DNA of 42,312 nt from an uncultured Pontibacter sp. (lineage in GTDB: Bacteria > Bacteroidota > Bacteroidia > Cytophagales > Hymenobacteraceae), in NCBI RefSeq assembly GCF_947495565.1, contig NZ_CANLZM010000021.1, positions 1 through 42,312 of the forward strand, written 5' to 3'. The notes beneath the pieces were generated by a model. It made no database searches, was not told where the DNA came from, and saw only the letters and a program-made list of their open reading frames with translations. The position numbers and the translations under genes were made by a program. Positions 1-8,745 of the stretch are shown here, piece after piece; position 1 is the stretch's first letter, and each line of letters starts with the position of its first letter.

Positions 1-65
1 TCCTTTTCATAAGCAACTGTTCAAAGTTAAGGGTTTTTCTCTACTTCAGAACAGTTCTATTTTCG

Positions 66-503
66 GGGGAGCTGACAGTAGCTGCGGCGGCAATACAGCG
101 CCCAGAACTATTTAAGGCAGTGGTGCCAGTGGTAGCACCTCTAGACATGCTGCGCATGGAGAAATTCACTGTCGGCTCGTTCCACGTGGATGAGTATGGC
201 ACTGTTAGCGATAGCTTAAGCTTTACCAGGCTAAAGAGCTACTCGCCTTTGCACAACATTAAAGAGGACGTAAATTATCCGGCTATGCTGATTATGACGT
301 CTACGAACGATGATCGTGTTCCTCCTCTGCACTCCTATAAATTTGCTGCCAGGCTACAGAACCGCAAAGCGCAAACCAATCCTGTTCTGCTGCGTGCAGA
401 GGCAAAAGCAGGCCACTACGGAGCCTCGGGCATCTACTCAGGCGTTCGGGAAGAGGCGGATTTATATGCCTTTATCATGCAGCTTCTGGCAGAGGAAAAG
501 TAG
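66..503 (+). pseudogene. C-terminal remnant of prolyl oligopeptidase (S9 family)
   Basis: The frame reads AAAIQRPELFKAV, then LDMLRMEKFTVGS, then NDDRVPPLHSYKFAARLQ and finally a KAGH segment. These are the last part of the S9A catalytic domain, which cleaves proline-containing peptides. The Asp of NDDRV and the His of GHYG are two of the three catalytic residues. The nucleophile motif GGSNGG should lie just before AAAIQRPELF. Instead the frame, although open to base 3, reads FRTVLFSGELTVAAA, and bases 1-62 are AT-rich and unlike the family. The homology therefore seems to break near base 65. A GTG at 120 is a possible start codon but would give an inactive 127-residue fragment. The alternatives are a deletion, an insertion junction or an assembly error. 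I am sure of the family and moderately sure it is broken. Confidence 0.6.
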
Positions 504-537
504 CAGCAAGTATAGTTTCCCACTCTTCAAAAACTAG

Positions 538-580
538 AATCCCCGGCTCCAAAGTTTTAAACTTCAGGAGCCGGGGATTT
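538..580. terminator. Bidirectional intrinsic terminator
   Basis: A 13-bp perfect stem pairs 538-550 (core CCCCGGCTCC) with 567-579 (core GGAGCCGGGG). The 16-nt loop contains AAGTTTTAAACTT, itself a palindrome. Short T runs follow on both strands. It lies between the convergent S9 remnant and the SDR gene and can serve both. Confidence 0.75.
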
Positions 581-600
581 ATACTTTATACCTGCAGCGC

Positions 601-1353
601 TTACTGCTGTTTCACCACAATGGTAGAAGAAGCCTGCGCAGCCGGCAGCACCAGCACCTCTGCCAAGTTAACACGGGCCGGGCGCGTTACTATAAAGCTG
701 ATGAGTTCTGCGATATCCTGTGGCTGCAGGGGCTCGTAACCTTGGTAAACTGTAGCGGCGCGTTCTGAATCGCCTTTAAAACGCACTTCTGAAAAATCGG
801 TCTCTACCAGCCCTGGGTTTACTTCCGACACCTTTATACCTTGCTGCACCAGGTCGATGCGCATGGCTTTAGAGAGCGCGTCTACCGCATGTTTAGAAGC
901 ACAGTATACGTTGCCGTTCGGGTATACCTCTTTGCCTGCTATAGAACCGATATTTACAATGTGGCCCTTGCCCTGCTCCTGCATCAGCGGCAGCACAGCT
1001 TTGGTTACATACAGTAAGCCTTTCACGTTTATGTCGATCATGGCATCCCAATCTTCCAGAGATCCATCTTGAATTGGAGCCAGCCCGTGCGCGTTACCGG
1101 CATTATTTACCAGCACCTCTACGTTACGCCACGCATCCGGCAGCGAGGCTACCGCTTTCAGCACTGCTTCCTTATCACGCACATCAAAAACCAGCGGGTA
1201 TACTTTGTGTTCGCCTAGATCCTGCTGCAGTTCCTGCAAGCGCTCGCTGCGGCGGCCTGTGGCCACAATACGGTATCCTTTGCTGGCTAGCTCCAGGGCA
1301 GTGGCAAGCCCAATACCTGAGGTGGCTCCGGTAACAAATGCGATCTTAGTCAT
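601..1353 (-). CDS. SDR family NAD(P)-dependent oxidoreductase, YdfG-like
   Basis: This 250-residue protein is a classical short-chain dehydrogenase with a Rossmann fold. TGATSGIG at residues 8-15 binds the dinucleotide, NNAG is at 83-86, and the catalytic set is Ser137, Tyr150 and Lys154 (YCASK). The arginines in ATGRRSERL after beta-2 suggest NADP preference. The overall pattern, including NPGLVETDFSEVRF, resembles YdfG, an NADP-dependent 3-hydroxy acid/serine dehydrogenase. The substrate cannot be read from sequence. The gene stops 4 bases before the PorT-like gene on the same strand would end, so it follows that gene with a tiny gap and probably shares its transcript with ubiE-porT. Confidence 0.9.
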   Translation of the reverse strand: MTKIAFVTGATSGIGLATALELASKGYRIVATGRRSERLQELQQDLGEHKVYPLVFDVRDKEAVLKAVASLPDAWRNVEVLVNNAGNAHGLAPIQDGSLEDWDAMIDINVKGLLYVTKAVLPLMQEQGKGHIVNIGSIAGKEVYPNGNVYCASKHAVDALSKAMRIDLVQQGIKVSEVNPGLVETDFSEVRFKGDSERAATVYQGYEPLQPQDIAELISFIVTRPARVNLAEVLVLPAAQASSTIVVKQQ

Positions 1354-1356
1354 CTT

Positions 1357-2124
1357 TTATTCAAAGAAAAGTATGAGTGATACGTTATGATGGGTCAGTT
1401 TATCGATAGACCTACTGTAGGTACTATTTTCCAAAAGCTTGTGCTGGTTCAGTAGGCCGTGCGAGAAACGCAGCTCCGGCGCAAACTTAAAGTATGGGTA
1501 AAAAATATCAATACCGATACCATACTCCAGTGCCAAGTCAAACTTTTCTACCTCCAGCATATTCTCATCTTTTGCACCACTATTGCCCTTGCCTAAGTCT
1601 ATACCTGGCTTCACGCCTGCTACTATGTAAGGCCTGTAGTTAGACCGCCGCTTGGATTTATACTTGAGCAGCACCGGGAGTTCGATCATCACATTAGGAA
1701 CTGTTTCCAGCATTACTTCCTCTGTCTCCACAGTTGGCAATACAACGTTCTTGAACTCGATTGTGCGGCCGTAAAAGCCAACACCAGGCACAAAACGAGC
1801 GTCCAAATACTCCGCTAATCGCACGTTTAGCACAAGGCCGGTATAAAAACCTATGTCCGTTTTGGCGTTGATAGCTTCATTGCTTCCACTCCTTATGCGA
1901 TCGGCATACTCCTGAGAATGCGTTACATTATACTTAGTGAGCGGCACGGCCAGGTAAAAGCCGTAGTGCACGGGCTTTTCATCGTAACCGGGTTTGTTTA
2001 ATGATTTTACTTTTTGCTGGGCCTGCGCCGAAACTCCTGCTAGAAGTAAAAGGAGCAGCAGGCCAAAAAGGGTTATTTTTTGCCTGTGTAAATTGAGCTT
2101 ATGCCAAATGTGAGTGAATGCCAT
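1357..2124 (-). CDS. porT: PorT-like outer-membrane beta-barrel protein (type IX secretion)
   Basis: This 255-residue protein has a long N-terminal hydrophobic stretch ([12 protein letters not shown], then AQAQ), read as a signal peptide. Alternating aromatic/polar beta strands follow and it ends in SLILFFE, a terminal aromatic typical of outer-membrane barrels. Its size, [12 protein letters not shown] near the N terminus and its place directly after ubiE match Bacteroidota PorT/SprT, a component of the type IX secretion and gliding system. The ATG at 2124 lies inside ubiE, giving a 52-bp overlap and implying translational coupling. The first residues [16 protein letters not shown] are unusually long before the hydrophobic core, so a later non-ATG start is possible. 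I am fairly sure of the barrel and less sure of the specific PorT assignment. Confidence 0.72.
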   Translation of the reverse strand: MAFTHIWHKLNLHRQKITLFGLLLLLLLAGVSAQAQQKVKSLNKPGYDEKPVHYGFYLAVPLTKYNVTHSQEYADRIRSGSNEAINAKTDIGFYTGLVLNVRLAEYLDARFVPGVGFYGRTIEFKNVVLPTVETEEVMLETVPNVMIELPVLLKYKSKRRSNYRPYIVAGVKPGIDLGKGNSGAKDENMLEVEKFDLALEYGIGIDIFYPYFKFAPELRFSHGLLNQHKLLENSTYSRSIDKLTHHNVSLILFFE

Positions 2125-2795
2125 TTTGTACTTCTGAATCCGACTTTTTGGTAAATTTTAATAAACTCCTGCCCATCCGGGAATGCCTGTACCGACTCCG
2201 GCAGGTACGTATAGGCAACGTTGTCCTTAGAAACGAGTTTACCTACCACTGGTAGTATATTCTTAAAATAAAATTGATAAAGCTGCTTCATCGGGAAACT
2301 GCGCGGCTTGGAGAACTCCAGCACCACAGCCATTCCGCCGGGCTTCAGCACACGGTGCATTTCTGAGAGGCCTTTCTCCAGGTTCTCAAAGTTACGCACC
2401 CCAAAAGCCACTGTTATGGCATCAAAGGTGTTGTCTTTAAACGGAAGGTTTTCGGAGTCTCCGTAGTGCAGCTCTATTTTGTTGGTAAGGCCACGTTTGG
2501 CCAGCTTCTCTCGTCCTACGGCTAACATACCCTCCGAGATGTCTACTCCCGTAATTTTATCCGGGTTGAGGCGCAGCGTTTCAATGGCAAAGTCGGCGGT
2601 GCCGGTGGCAATATCCAGCACTTGTTTTGGTTTTTCGGGAGCCAGCAGGCTTACAGCTTTCTTTCTCCAGATAATATCAATGCCAGCACTCAGGAAGTGA
2701 TTCAGGAAGTCATACTTGCCGGCAATGTTGTTAAACATTGTGGCCACCTGCGACTTCTTGTCTCCGTTCTGGTCTTTGTAAGGTACTACCGCCAT
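2073..2795 (-). CDS. ubiE: Demethylmenaquinone methyltransferase
   Basis: This is a 240-residue class I SAM methyltransferase of the UbiE/MenG family. It C-methylates demethylmenaquinone in the last step of menaquinone synthesis. Visible landmarks are [16 protein letters not shown] near the N terminus (UbiE signature 1), the SAM motif [21 protein letters not shown], the FGVRNFEN segment and the RVLKPGG motif. Length is normal. Bacteroidota respire with menaquinone, so MenG is the expected role and ubiquinone synthesis is not. The stop codon lies inside the downstream PorT-like gene. On the minus strand TATTTTTG precedes the start by about 20-30 nt and fits a -7 box. Confidence 0.95.
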   Translation of the reverse strand: MAVVPYKDQNGDKKSQVATMFNNIAGKYDFLNHFLSAGIDIIWRKKAVSLLAPEKPKQVLDIATGTADFAIETLRLNPDKITGVDISEGMLAVGREKLAKRGLTNKIELHYGDSENLPFKDNTFDAITVAFGVRNFENLEKGLSEMHRVLKPGGMAVVLEFSKPRSFPMKQLYQFYFKNILPVVGKLVSKDNVAYTYLPESVQAFPDGQEFIKIYQKVGFRSTKWHSLTFGISSIYTGKK

Positions 2796-2869
2796 GGGTT
2801 AGAATAAAATATGTGACAGGGCAAAAATACTGTACCTAAAACTATAATCCGCAGAATATGTTCCGAAAT

Positions 2870-2906
2870 ATAAAAAAAGCAGGCCGGACATGTGCCCGGC
2901 CTGCTT
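2870..2906 (-). terminator. Intrinsic terminator of the PorE-like gene
   Basis: An 11-bp stem pairs AAGCAGGCCGG (2877-2887) with CCGGCCTGCTT (2896-2906). Read on the minus strand it is followed by seven T residues. It lies 43 bases past the stop of the OmpA-family gene and separates it from ubiE. Confidence 0.85.
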
Positions 2907-2948
2907 CTGAAGTATAGTTCTTTTGGCACTCAGGCCATATTATCTGTT

Positions 2949-4940
2949 TTACTGCACTTCCTGCCCCTGCTGAATCTCATCGCGCTTAAGCACTCTGAAA
3001 ATCGTTCTGCGGTTCAGCTGCATGTTGTCTGCAGATGTGTTCGGTACAGCTGGTCTGCTCTCGCCGTAACTTACAGTTACCATACGTTTAGCAGAAATGC
3101 CTTTACCGGTCAGGTAATCGAAGGCGGCGTCAGCACGGTTCTGGCCAAGCGTCATGTTGTAAGAGTCGCTGGCGCGCGAGTCGGTGTGGCCTTCAATGCT
3201 GATGTTCAGGGTAGGGTTCGCCTTCATGATATCAGCAATTCTGTCCAGCTCCTGCATAGACTCAGGGCGCAGGTCATACTTGTCTGTAGCGAAGTAGATG
3301 TTCTCCATCTCAAAGTCGCCGATGGCAGCATCAGGTGCAAGACGGGCAACACGGGCAGCTGTAGTATCGTCCAGCGTTACATAGAAGTCTTTTCTGATAG
3401 TAGTTGTATCATCCAGCACAACTGGCACCTCAAACTCCTGCGTCTCTATAACCTTTCCGTCAAGCGACAGCTGCACCTGATAGTTACGGCCAGACAGCAT
3501 GTTTACGCTATAAGTAGCAGAATCTGGCTTGCTGATGTCGCGGTAAGAGATCGGACGGTTATCTGCCTGCTGGCCGTTGAAGATCAGCTCAACACCTGGC
3601 AAAGTCATGGTGCTGTCGCCTTGCACAAGCACACGGCCTGCAACACTCGCGTTTCTGATGTAGTTGATAGTATAAATATCTTTCTCTCCGTAACCACCGA
3701 TACGGTAAGACGACAGGTAAGCGTAGCTTCCGTCCGGAGCTAAACGGTAGTAAGTGTCATCATCCGGCGTGTTGATCGGAGAACCCAGGTTTTCCGGACG
3801 AGCCCAACGGCGCGCTACCGAATCATACTTAGAGGCGAAGATGTCGTAACCGCCCATGCTGTTGTGGCCACGAGAGGCAAAGTATAGCGTACCGTCTGCT
3901 GACAAGTATGGGCTGTCTTCGTCGAAGCGGCTGTTGATGGTTTTGCCAAGGCTCTTAGGGTTGCCCCAACTACCGTTCTTGTTGCGCTGCACCATGTAAA
4001 TATCCAGGTCACCGTTTTCAGAGAAGTGGCTGGTAGAGTAGAATAAAGTAGAACCGTCTGGCGTGATGTAAGCATCAGACTCAAAATCACGGGTGTTTAC
4101 TTTGTCGCTGATGCTCTTTGGCGCACCCCAGCTTCCGTCAGCCTGGCGCTCAGATACCATAATGTCGCCATTGTTTACTGATTGGTACAGCAACAGCTTT
4201 GTATCGTTGTCGAATAGTTGGATAGATGCATCATGACCGGCGCTGTTCAGGGCACCAGGCACAATACGCGGGCTCTCCCAAGAATCTTCGCCAGTACGGC
4301 TAGTTTCGAAAATATCCTCGAAATACTCCCCGTCTTCAGCTGCCTTACCGCCTGTAGCTTCCTCAGAGCGGGAAGTGAAAAGTAGGTAGTTATAGTCAGA
4401 AGAGATAACCGGGCTGTGCTCCGAGAAGGCAGTGTTTACATCACCGCCAAGGTTTTTCACAAACACGTCTTTCGGGTTAGCTACTTCACGCTGCGCGTTT
4501 TTGGCATACTGAATCAGTTGAGCAACCTCATCTTTACGCTCTACGTTGCGCTTGCTAATATTCTTCTGATAGTTCTGAAAATGCTCTATAGCGCTATCGA
4601 AGCGGTAGTTAATATGATCAGCACGACCCAGCCAGTACTCCAATTCCTTATCAAGGTTTGGCTTTAGCTCCTGCGCACGGTACAGGTAGTCAGCCGACTT
4701 CTCCTTATCGAAGGTCAGGTAGCTGATACCAGCGTTGTAAAGAGCTTTGGCATTATTCGGATCTGCGGCCAATACCTGGTCATAATATGGCAGGGCGGCG
4801 CGATAGTTTTCCTTCTTAAAAAACTTGTTGGCTGTTCGCATCTGTTTTCTGGTGCTTTGCGCCGAGGCAGAGGCTGCCATAAGGCAAACCAAGGCAAGCA
4901 GCAGAGAAACCCGCGAGAACGATTTGGCTAAATTATTCAT
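2949..4940 (-). CDS. PorE-like protein: TPR, PD40 propeller, CNA/carboxypeptidase-like domain, OmpA C-terminal domain
   Basis: This 663-residue protein begins with a signal peptide (MNNLAKSF to ASASAQ, cut near 28). TPR repeats follow at about 30-140 (ALPYYDQVLAADPNNAKALYNAG). PD40/WD40-like propeller blades occupy about 165-410, with repeated ISSDYNYLLFTSR, ITPDGSTLFYSTS, LSADGTLYFASRG and LAPDGSYAYLSS. A regulatory-like beta domain lies at about 415-520. The OmpA_C domain at about 540-655 carries FATDKYDLRPES and IEGHTDSRA, which bind peptidoglycan. This order is that of PorE, a type IX secretion component. Bacteroidota carry many paralogues with the same architecture, so the exact role is inferred. 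It is monocistronic, with its own terminator and a long leader. Confidence 0.85.
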   Translation of the reverse strand: MNNLAKSFSRVSLLLALVCLMAASASAQSTRKQMRTANKFFKKENYRAALPYYDQVLAADPNNAKALYNAGISYLTFDKEKSADYLYRAQELKPNLDKELEYWLGRADHINYRFDSAIEHFQNYQKNISKRNVERKDEVAQLIQYAKNAQREVANPKDVFVKNLGGDVNTAFSEHSPVISSDYNYLLFTSRSEEATGGKAAEDGEYFEDIFETSRTGEDSWESPRIVPGALNSAGHDASIQLFDNDTKLLLYQSVNNGDIMVSERQADGSWGAPKSISDKVNTRDFESDAYITPDGSTLFYSTSHFSENGDLDIYMVQRNKNGSWGNPKSLGKTINSRFDEDSPYLSADGTLYFASRGHNSMGGYDIFASKYDSVARRWARPENLGSPINTPDDDTYYRLAPDGSYAYLSSYRIGGYGEKDIYTINYIRNASVAGRVLVQGDSTMTLPGVELIFNGQQADNRPISYRDISKPDSATYSVNMLSGRNYQVQLSLDGKVIETQEFEVPVVLDDTTTIRKDFYVTLDDTTAARVARLAPDAAIGDFEMENIYFATDKYDLRPESMQELDRIADIMKANPTLNISIEGHTDSRASDSYNMTLGQNRADAAFDYLTGKGISAKRMVTVSYGESRPAVPNTSADNMQLNRRTIFRVLKRDEIQQGQEVQ

Positions 4941-5021
4941 GTGATAAAGGGTTTGTTATACTTTCCTAAATGTTGTGGTGATTATTAAAACCTGGATTAA
5001 AATGCAGCCCAACCGGACTGG

Positions 5022-5029
5022 CAAAGTTA
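5022..5029 (-). promoter_or_regulatory. Candidate -7 box for the PorE-like gene
   Basis: On the minus strand the bases read TAACTTTG, matching the Bacteroidota -7 consensus TAnnTTTG. This would give an RNA leader of roughly 75 nt. No TTG -33 element at the usual spacing was found, so this is weak. Confidence 0.3.
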
Positions 5030-5405
5030 ATCCAGCATCTATACGAGATATATTAATTTTAGTATATGTAAAATCTAAATCTCTGGTATAAAACTCTTAA
5101 CCTGTGCACGTTATAAATAAACGAAAAGAGTAAGCGGACGTTTTAAGGTGCCTGCCAGCAAAGCAAACCTAGATATAAAGTTATTCACACAAAATTGAAT
5201 CAACAGCAAATATATGCATTATATTATATTTGCAAACGATATTTTCCCACAAATCAGACTAAATAAAGCCTGCTGAATACCATCAGATCAGGCCTTAGCA
5301 CCCAGCAGTGCACAGCAAGTATAGCATCTTGAAATGTTCTGCCAGTTTACGCGTTATATAAACATGCAGCACAGGCATACTACCCACGGTGGAGAATTAA
5401 TTTGC

Positions 5406-5413
5406 TACCTTTG
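5406..5413 (+). promoter_or_regulatory. Candidate -7 box for engB
   Basis: TACCTTTG matches TAnnTTTG. It lies 118 bases before the engB start. No TTG was seen 17-23 bases upstream, so only half of the promoter is supported. Confidence 0.35.
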
Positions 5414-5531
5414 TGGTTTATACATATGGCCCACTCTTTAAATAATAGAGGGGCAACTCAACGGTTAACTTCTGCCTGTATACTTATTTAAGCGGAAATT
5501 GATCTTCAACAGAACCGCAAACAGCTATAGC

Positions 5532-6140
5532 ATGATTATTAAGGAAGCTAAATTTTTGATGAGTAACACAAAAGTGGAGGCCTGCCCCACCCCCGATAAG
5601 CCGGAGTACGCCTTTATCGGTCGCTCCAATGTCGGTAAATCATCGCTTATAAACATGCTTACTGAGCAGAAGAAGCTAGCCAAGACATCTGCACAGCCTG
5701 GCAAAACGCAGCTTATCAACCACTTCCTAATTAATAACGAATGGTACCTGGTAGACTTACCGGGCTACGGCTACGCCAAAGTGAGCAAAAGCTCGCGAGA
5801 CGAGTGGCGCCGCATGATCAATTATTACCTGCAGAAGCGAGAGAACCTGACCTGCGTTTTTGTGCTGGTGGATAGCCGCCACGACCCTATGGCCCAGGAC
5901 ATGGACTTTATTAACCACCTCGGAACCATGGGAGTACCTTTTGTGATTGTATTTACGAAGCTCGACAAGCAATCGTCTCTAAAGACAGACTCAACCATAG
6001 CCGCGTGGCAGCGTAAACTGCGTGAAACATGGGAAGAGCTGCCGCAAATGTTCCGCACATCTGCCGAAAAGCAGACCGGCCGCGACGAAATCCTCGGCTT
6101 TATAGAGGAGGTGAACGCGCAAGTGCAAAACCAGCAATAA
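5532..6140 (+). CDS. engB: Ribosome biogenesis GTPase YsxC/EngB
   Basis: This is a 202-residue GTP-binding protein of the EngB family, required for assembly of the large ribosomal subunit. G1 is GRSNVGKSS at residues 30-38, Thr59 in PGKTQ is the likely G2 residue, G3 is DLPG at 75-78, and G4 is TKLD at 142-145. I chose the ATG at 5532 (MIIKEAKFLMSN), which matches the usual Bacteroidota N terminus. An upstream ATG at 5499 would add 11 residues without family support. It stands first in a plus-strand group with the TonB-C and DUF5606 genes and contains no TATACTT heptamer. Confidence 0.95.
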   Translation: MIIKEAKFLMSNTKVEACPTPDKPEYAFIGRSNVGKSSLINMLTEQKKLAKTSAQPGKTQLINHFLINNEWYLVDLPGYGYAKVSKSSRDEWRRMINYYLQKRENLTCVFVLVDSRHDPMAQDMDFINHLGTMGVPFVIVFTKLDKQSSLKTDSTIAAWQRKLRETWEELPQMFRTSAEKQTGRDEILGFIEEVNAQVQNQQ

Positions 6141-6216
6141 GCAAACCGACTAAGGTTAACATTTAATACTGTGGCAGCTGTACCCGTGATGTAGAAAATT
6201 TTAAATGTTTACCCTT

Positions 6217-6621
6217 ATGAGAACCAGAATTTCATTTTTGTTTATTTTATTTGCCTTTGTAGCGCTGACAGCAAACGCCCAAAGCGACAAGGCAACAACT
6301 GAGGCACCGAAAGAAGATGGCGTATGGATGCCTGATAAGGCCATACCTGTAGCCGAATTTTACACGGGAGGCCAGGAAGCCATGTACCAGGCTATTTATA
6401 AGGAACTGGAGTACCCCATGCTGGCAAAGCGCAACCGTGTGCAGGGCGAGTGCATTATCAGCTTCACCCTGAACCCCGACGGCTCTACGTCTAACTTCAA
6501 GGTGCTGCGCAATGCAGGAGCCGGAACAGGTGAGGAAGCGCTTCGTGTGGCTAAGCTTATTAAGTTTAAGGCACCCGGCTTTGGAGTGGATGCCAGCATC
6601 CCAATCGTATTTAAATTATAA
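6217..6621 (+). CDS. Periplasmic TonB C-terminal domain protein
   Basis: The product is about 134 residues with a signal peptide (MRTRISFLFILFAFVALTANAQ). A single TonB_C domain follows: EAMYQAIYKELEYPMLAKRNRVQGECIISFTLNPDG and a KVLRNAG segment. There is no transmembrane anchor plus proline-rich spacer, so it is not a classical TonB. Such secreted TonB_C proteins are common in Bacteroidota, and their partners are largely unknown. The ATG at 6217 is preferred because it begins the signal peptide with Arg residues. The ATG at 6205 adds only MFTL. It lies 20 bases before the DUF5606 gene and is probably co-transcribed with it. Confidence 0.82.
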   Translation: MRTRISFLFILFAFVALTANAQSDKATTEAPKEDGVWMPDKAIPVAEFYTGGQEAMYQAIYKELEYPMLAKRNRVQGECIISFTLNPDGSTSNFKVLRNAGAGTGEEALRVAKLIKFKAPGFGVDASIPIVFKL

Positions 6622-6641
6622 ACGAAACAGACATATTACCT

Positions 6642-7139
6642 ATGCCTATTGATTTAAGACAAGTTGCGGCAGTATCTGGCCAGAGCGGCCTTTACCGTGT
6701 AGTAAAACCTACCCGCACCGGCGTTATTTTGGAGAGCCTGGAAGAAAACCCTAAGACAATGGTAGCGCAGGCGCGCCACCGCATGTCACTGCTCGACGAG
6801 ATCTCCATCTATACCACTGATGGAGAAGGCACTGTGCCGCTAGCAGAAGTGTTTGACCGCGTAAACCAAAAGTTTGGCGATAACCTGCCACTTGGCGACA
6901 AGCCAGAAAACGAGGACTACAAAGAGTTCATGGCCAGTGTGCTGCCAACCTATGATGAGGAACGCGTTTACGTGTCTGACATGAAGAAGCTAGCTACCTG
7001 GTATGCCATCGTTAAAAAGCACGTCGGTTTTACCGAAGCAGCCAAGTCTAAATCAGAGGCAGCAGAAAAGCCGGAGGCCGACAAAAAGGCTCCCGCTGAA
7101 AAGAAAGCTTCCAAGAAAAAATCTGAGGAACAAGCCTAG
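6642..7139 (+). CDS. DUF5606 domain protein
   Basis: This 165-residue cytosolic protein begins MPIDLRQVAAVSGQSGLYRVV. The N-terminal 130 residues match the Bacteroidota DUF5606 family, whose function is unknown. The last 35 residues are a low-complexity tail rich in Lys, Ala and Glu (AEKPEADKKAPAEKK), likely disordered and possibly nucleic-acid binding. A strong intrinsic terminator follows after 7 bases, so it ends its transcription unit. Confidence is high that the gene is real and moderate for the family name. Confidence 0.8.
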   Translation: MPIDLRQVAAVSGQSGLYRVVKPTRTGVILESLEENPKTMVAQARHRMSLLDEISIYTTDGEGTVPLAEVFDRVNQKFGDNLPLGDKPENEDYKEFMASVLPTYDEERVYVSDMKKLATWYAIVKKHVGFTEAAKSKSEAAEKPEADKKAPAEKKASKKKSEEQA

Positions 7140-7145
7140 CTTTAC

Positions 7146-7173
7146 AAAGCCCTCCTATACGGAGGGCTTTTTG
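7146..7173 (+). terminator. Intrinsic terminator after the DUF5606 gene
   Basis: AAAGCCCTCC (7146-7155) pairs with GGAGGGCTTT (7161-7170) across the 5-nt loop TATAC, followed by further T residues. Confidence 0.88.
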
Positions 7174-7261
7174 TTTGCAGCTGGTTTATACTTGCAAGTA
7201 TAAAGTATAACCATTAGCCGGGTTTTGTGTAAACTAAATTTGAGAAACACTCTATCACCTT

Positions 7262-7570
7262 ATGCCACTTTCTCCTGCCATACTTACAGGCACCACTAAC
7301 CACCTGCAGCGCATATTTGAGGTAGACAACCTGCCCTCTGCCAACCTGGAGGCGTTAGAGTACAAAATTGTACACATCGTACAGCAGCTACTCCGCAACG
7401 ACTTCAGCCGTCTGCTGCACATCCTTTACCGCATTGATGTGGACGAGCAAAAGGTAAAGCAAGCCATGGTAGATGCCGACGAAGAAATTATCGCCACGCG
7501 CATAGCACGCCTTATTCTTAAAAGAGAGCTCCAGAAAGCCGAGATACGATTGCGATACAGCGGCAGGTAA
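7262..7570 (+). CDS. Small conserved unknown, 102 residues
   Basis: I do not recognise a named family. The product is predicted mostly alpha-helical with no signal peptide or membrane segment. It contains IVHIVQQLLRNDFSRLLHILYRIDVDEQKVKQAMV and then IIATRIARLILKRELQKAEIR, a highly charged C terminus. Codon pattern and composition match the neighbours and it has its own ATG. A TAAATTTG box at 7235-7242 could be its -7 element. It sits alone between the DUF5606 terminator and the fbp terminator. The length and helix pattern suggest a small regulatory or assembly protein, but that is only inference. Confidence 0.75.
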   Translation: MPLSPAILTGTTNHLQRIFEVDNLPSANLEALEYKIVHIVQQLLRNDFSRLLHILYRIDVDEQKVKQAMVDADEEIIATRIARLILKRELQKAEIRLRYSGR

Positions 7571-7576
7571 GATTTT

Positions 7577-7615
7577 TTAACAAAAAAGGCAGAAAGCTTT
7601 ACGCCTCCTGCCTTT
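7577..7615 (-). terminator. Intrinsic terminator of fbp
   Basis: AAAGGCAG (7585-7592) pairs with CTGCCTTT (7608-7615). On the minus strand a run of six T residues follows the stem. On the plus strand the T run is short, so it mainly serves fbp. Confidence 0.65.
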
Positions 7616-7653
7616 GAAATCTGTTCTTAATTTAACTCCAGATAAAAGTTGGG

Positions 7654-8661
7654 TTAGTTTACTTCAACTTCAGCTTTCAGAAACTCCTCTGCCTTATCTA
7701 CCATCTCAGGGGAGCCGATAAACAGTGGGCAACGCTGGTGCAACGCTGTTGGCACCATGTCCATGATACGCTGAGAGCCGTTTGTAGCCTTGCCGCCGGC
7801 CTGCTCCACAATAAAGGCCAGCGCATTGCACTCATACATCAGGCGCAGCTTTCCGTTCGGTGCCTTTGCCGTAGATGGGTAAATGTAAATACCGCCCTTC
7901 ATCAGGTTGCGGTGAAAATCGCCAACCAAGGAGCCAATGTAGCGGGCAGAGTATTCGTTATCCCTGCAATAGTTAACATACTGCTTCACTCCCTCCGGAA
8001 AAGAATTATAGCTACCCTCGTTTACAGAGTAGATTTTACCAGTTGCTGGCGTGAAGATGTTAGGGTGAGAAAGGAAGAACTCGCCGAGCGTCATATCATA
8101 CGTAAAGCCGTTCACGCCATTGCCTGTGGTATACACCAGCATGGTAGAAGAGCCGTAGATAATATAACCTGCACCTACTTGTTTGGTACCGGTCTGCAGG
8201 CAATCATCCATTGTCCCGTCGCTGCCTTGCTCAGATACGCGGCGATAAATAGAGAAAATTGTACCGATAGATACGTTTACGTCGATGTTAGAAGAGCCAT
8301 CCAGCGGATCAATAGCGACAATATACTTGCCCTTTGTGTTGCCTGTTTGAATTGCCTCGTCTTCCTCCTCCGAAATAATGGTGCAAACCTCGCCTCCGTT
8401 GCGCAAGGCACGTATAAAACGGATGTTCGCGATCACGTCCAGCTTCTGCTGATCTTCGCCCTGTACGTTTTGCTGACCATAGGCACCGGTTACATCCAGC
8501 AGACCTGCACGGTTAATTTCGCGGTTTACAATTTTAGCCGCCAAGGCAATGTCGCGAAGCAATTGAGACAACTCACCCGTGGCGTACGGGAAGTCTTCTT
8601 GCTTTCTCATGATAAACCTGTCTAGCGTAGTACCAACAGGCAGTCCGAGTTTGTCAGTCAT
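7654..8661 (-). CDS. fbp: Fructose-1,6-bisphosphatase class I
   Basis: This 335-residue enzyme hydrolyses fructose-1,6-bisphosphate to fructose-6-phosphate in gluconeogenesis. The metal and substrate site shows as DPLDGSSN at residues 118-125, with the acidic cluster ISEEEDE at about 96-102. The C-terminal half carries [25 protein letters not shown]. Length is that of the class I family. It is transcribed away from aspartokinase, with 84 bases between the two starts. It holds no TATACTT/AAGTATA heptamer. Confidence 0.96.
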   Translation of the reverse strand: MTDKLGLPVGTTLDRFIMRKQEDFPYATGELSQLLRDIALAAKIVNREINRAGLLDVTGAYGQQNVQGEDQQKLDVIANIRFIRALRNGGEVCTIISEEEDEAIQTGNTKGKYIVAIDPLDGSSNIDVNVSIGTIFSIYRRVSEQGSDGTMDDCLQTGTKQVGAGYIIYGSSTMLVYTTGNGVNGFTYDMTLGEFFLSHPNIFTPATGKIYSVNEGSYNSFPEGVKQYVNYCRDNEYSARYIGSLVGDFHRNLMKGGIYIYPSTAKAPNGKLRLMYECNALAFIVEQAGGKATNGSQRIMDMVPTALHQRCPLFIGSPEMVDKAEEFLKAEVEVN

Positions 8662-8707
8662 AAAGATGATTTTAACCTATAGCTTATAATTTACAAAAAT
8701 ATCATTT

Positions 8708-8734
8708 TTAGGCAATATTCCGAATGATGCCTAA
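8708..8734. promoter_or_regulatory. Inverted repeat between fbp and lysC, possible operator
   Basis: TTAGGCA (8708-8714) and TGCCTAA (8728-8734) form a perfect 7-bp inverted repeat with a 13-base spacer, in the 84-base divergent space. It ends 11 bases before the aspartokinase start. It could bind a dimeric regulator or form a small hairpin. Only the symmetry supports it. Confidence 0.3.
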
Positions 8735-8745
8735 TTTTACATTGT

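Larger units (their letters stand above)
4941..5531. other. Long AT-rich divergent intergenic region
   Basis: About 590 bases lie between the PorE-like gene and engB and contain no credible ORF. The middle (about 5160-5300) is strongly AT-rich. I see possible -7 boxes for both directions (5022-5029 minus, 5406-5413 plus, and TATATTTG at 5225-5232) and two copies of the TATACTT/AAGTATA heptamer. No clear structured RNA was recognised. Confidence 0.5.

Noticed and set aside
2892..3743. 283-residue plus-strand ORF antisense to the PorE-like gene
   Set aside because: No family features. Shadow of a well-supported gene on the other strand.
7738..8625. 295-residue plus-strand ORF antisense to fbp
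   Set aside because: Mirror of fbp with no recognisable domain.
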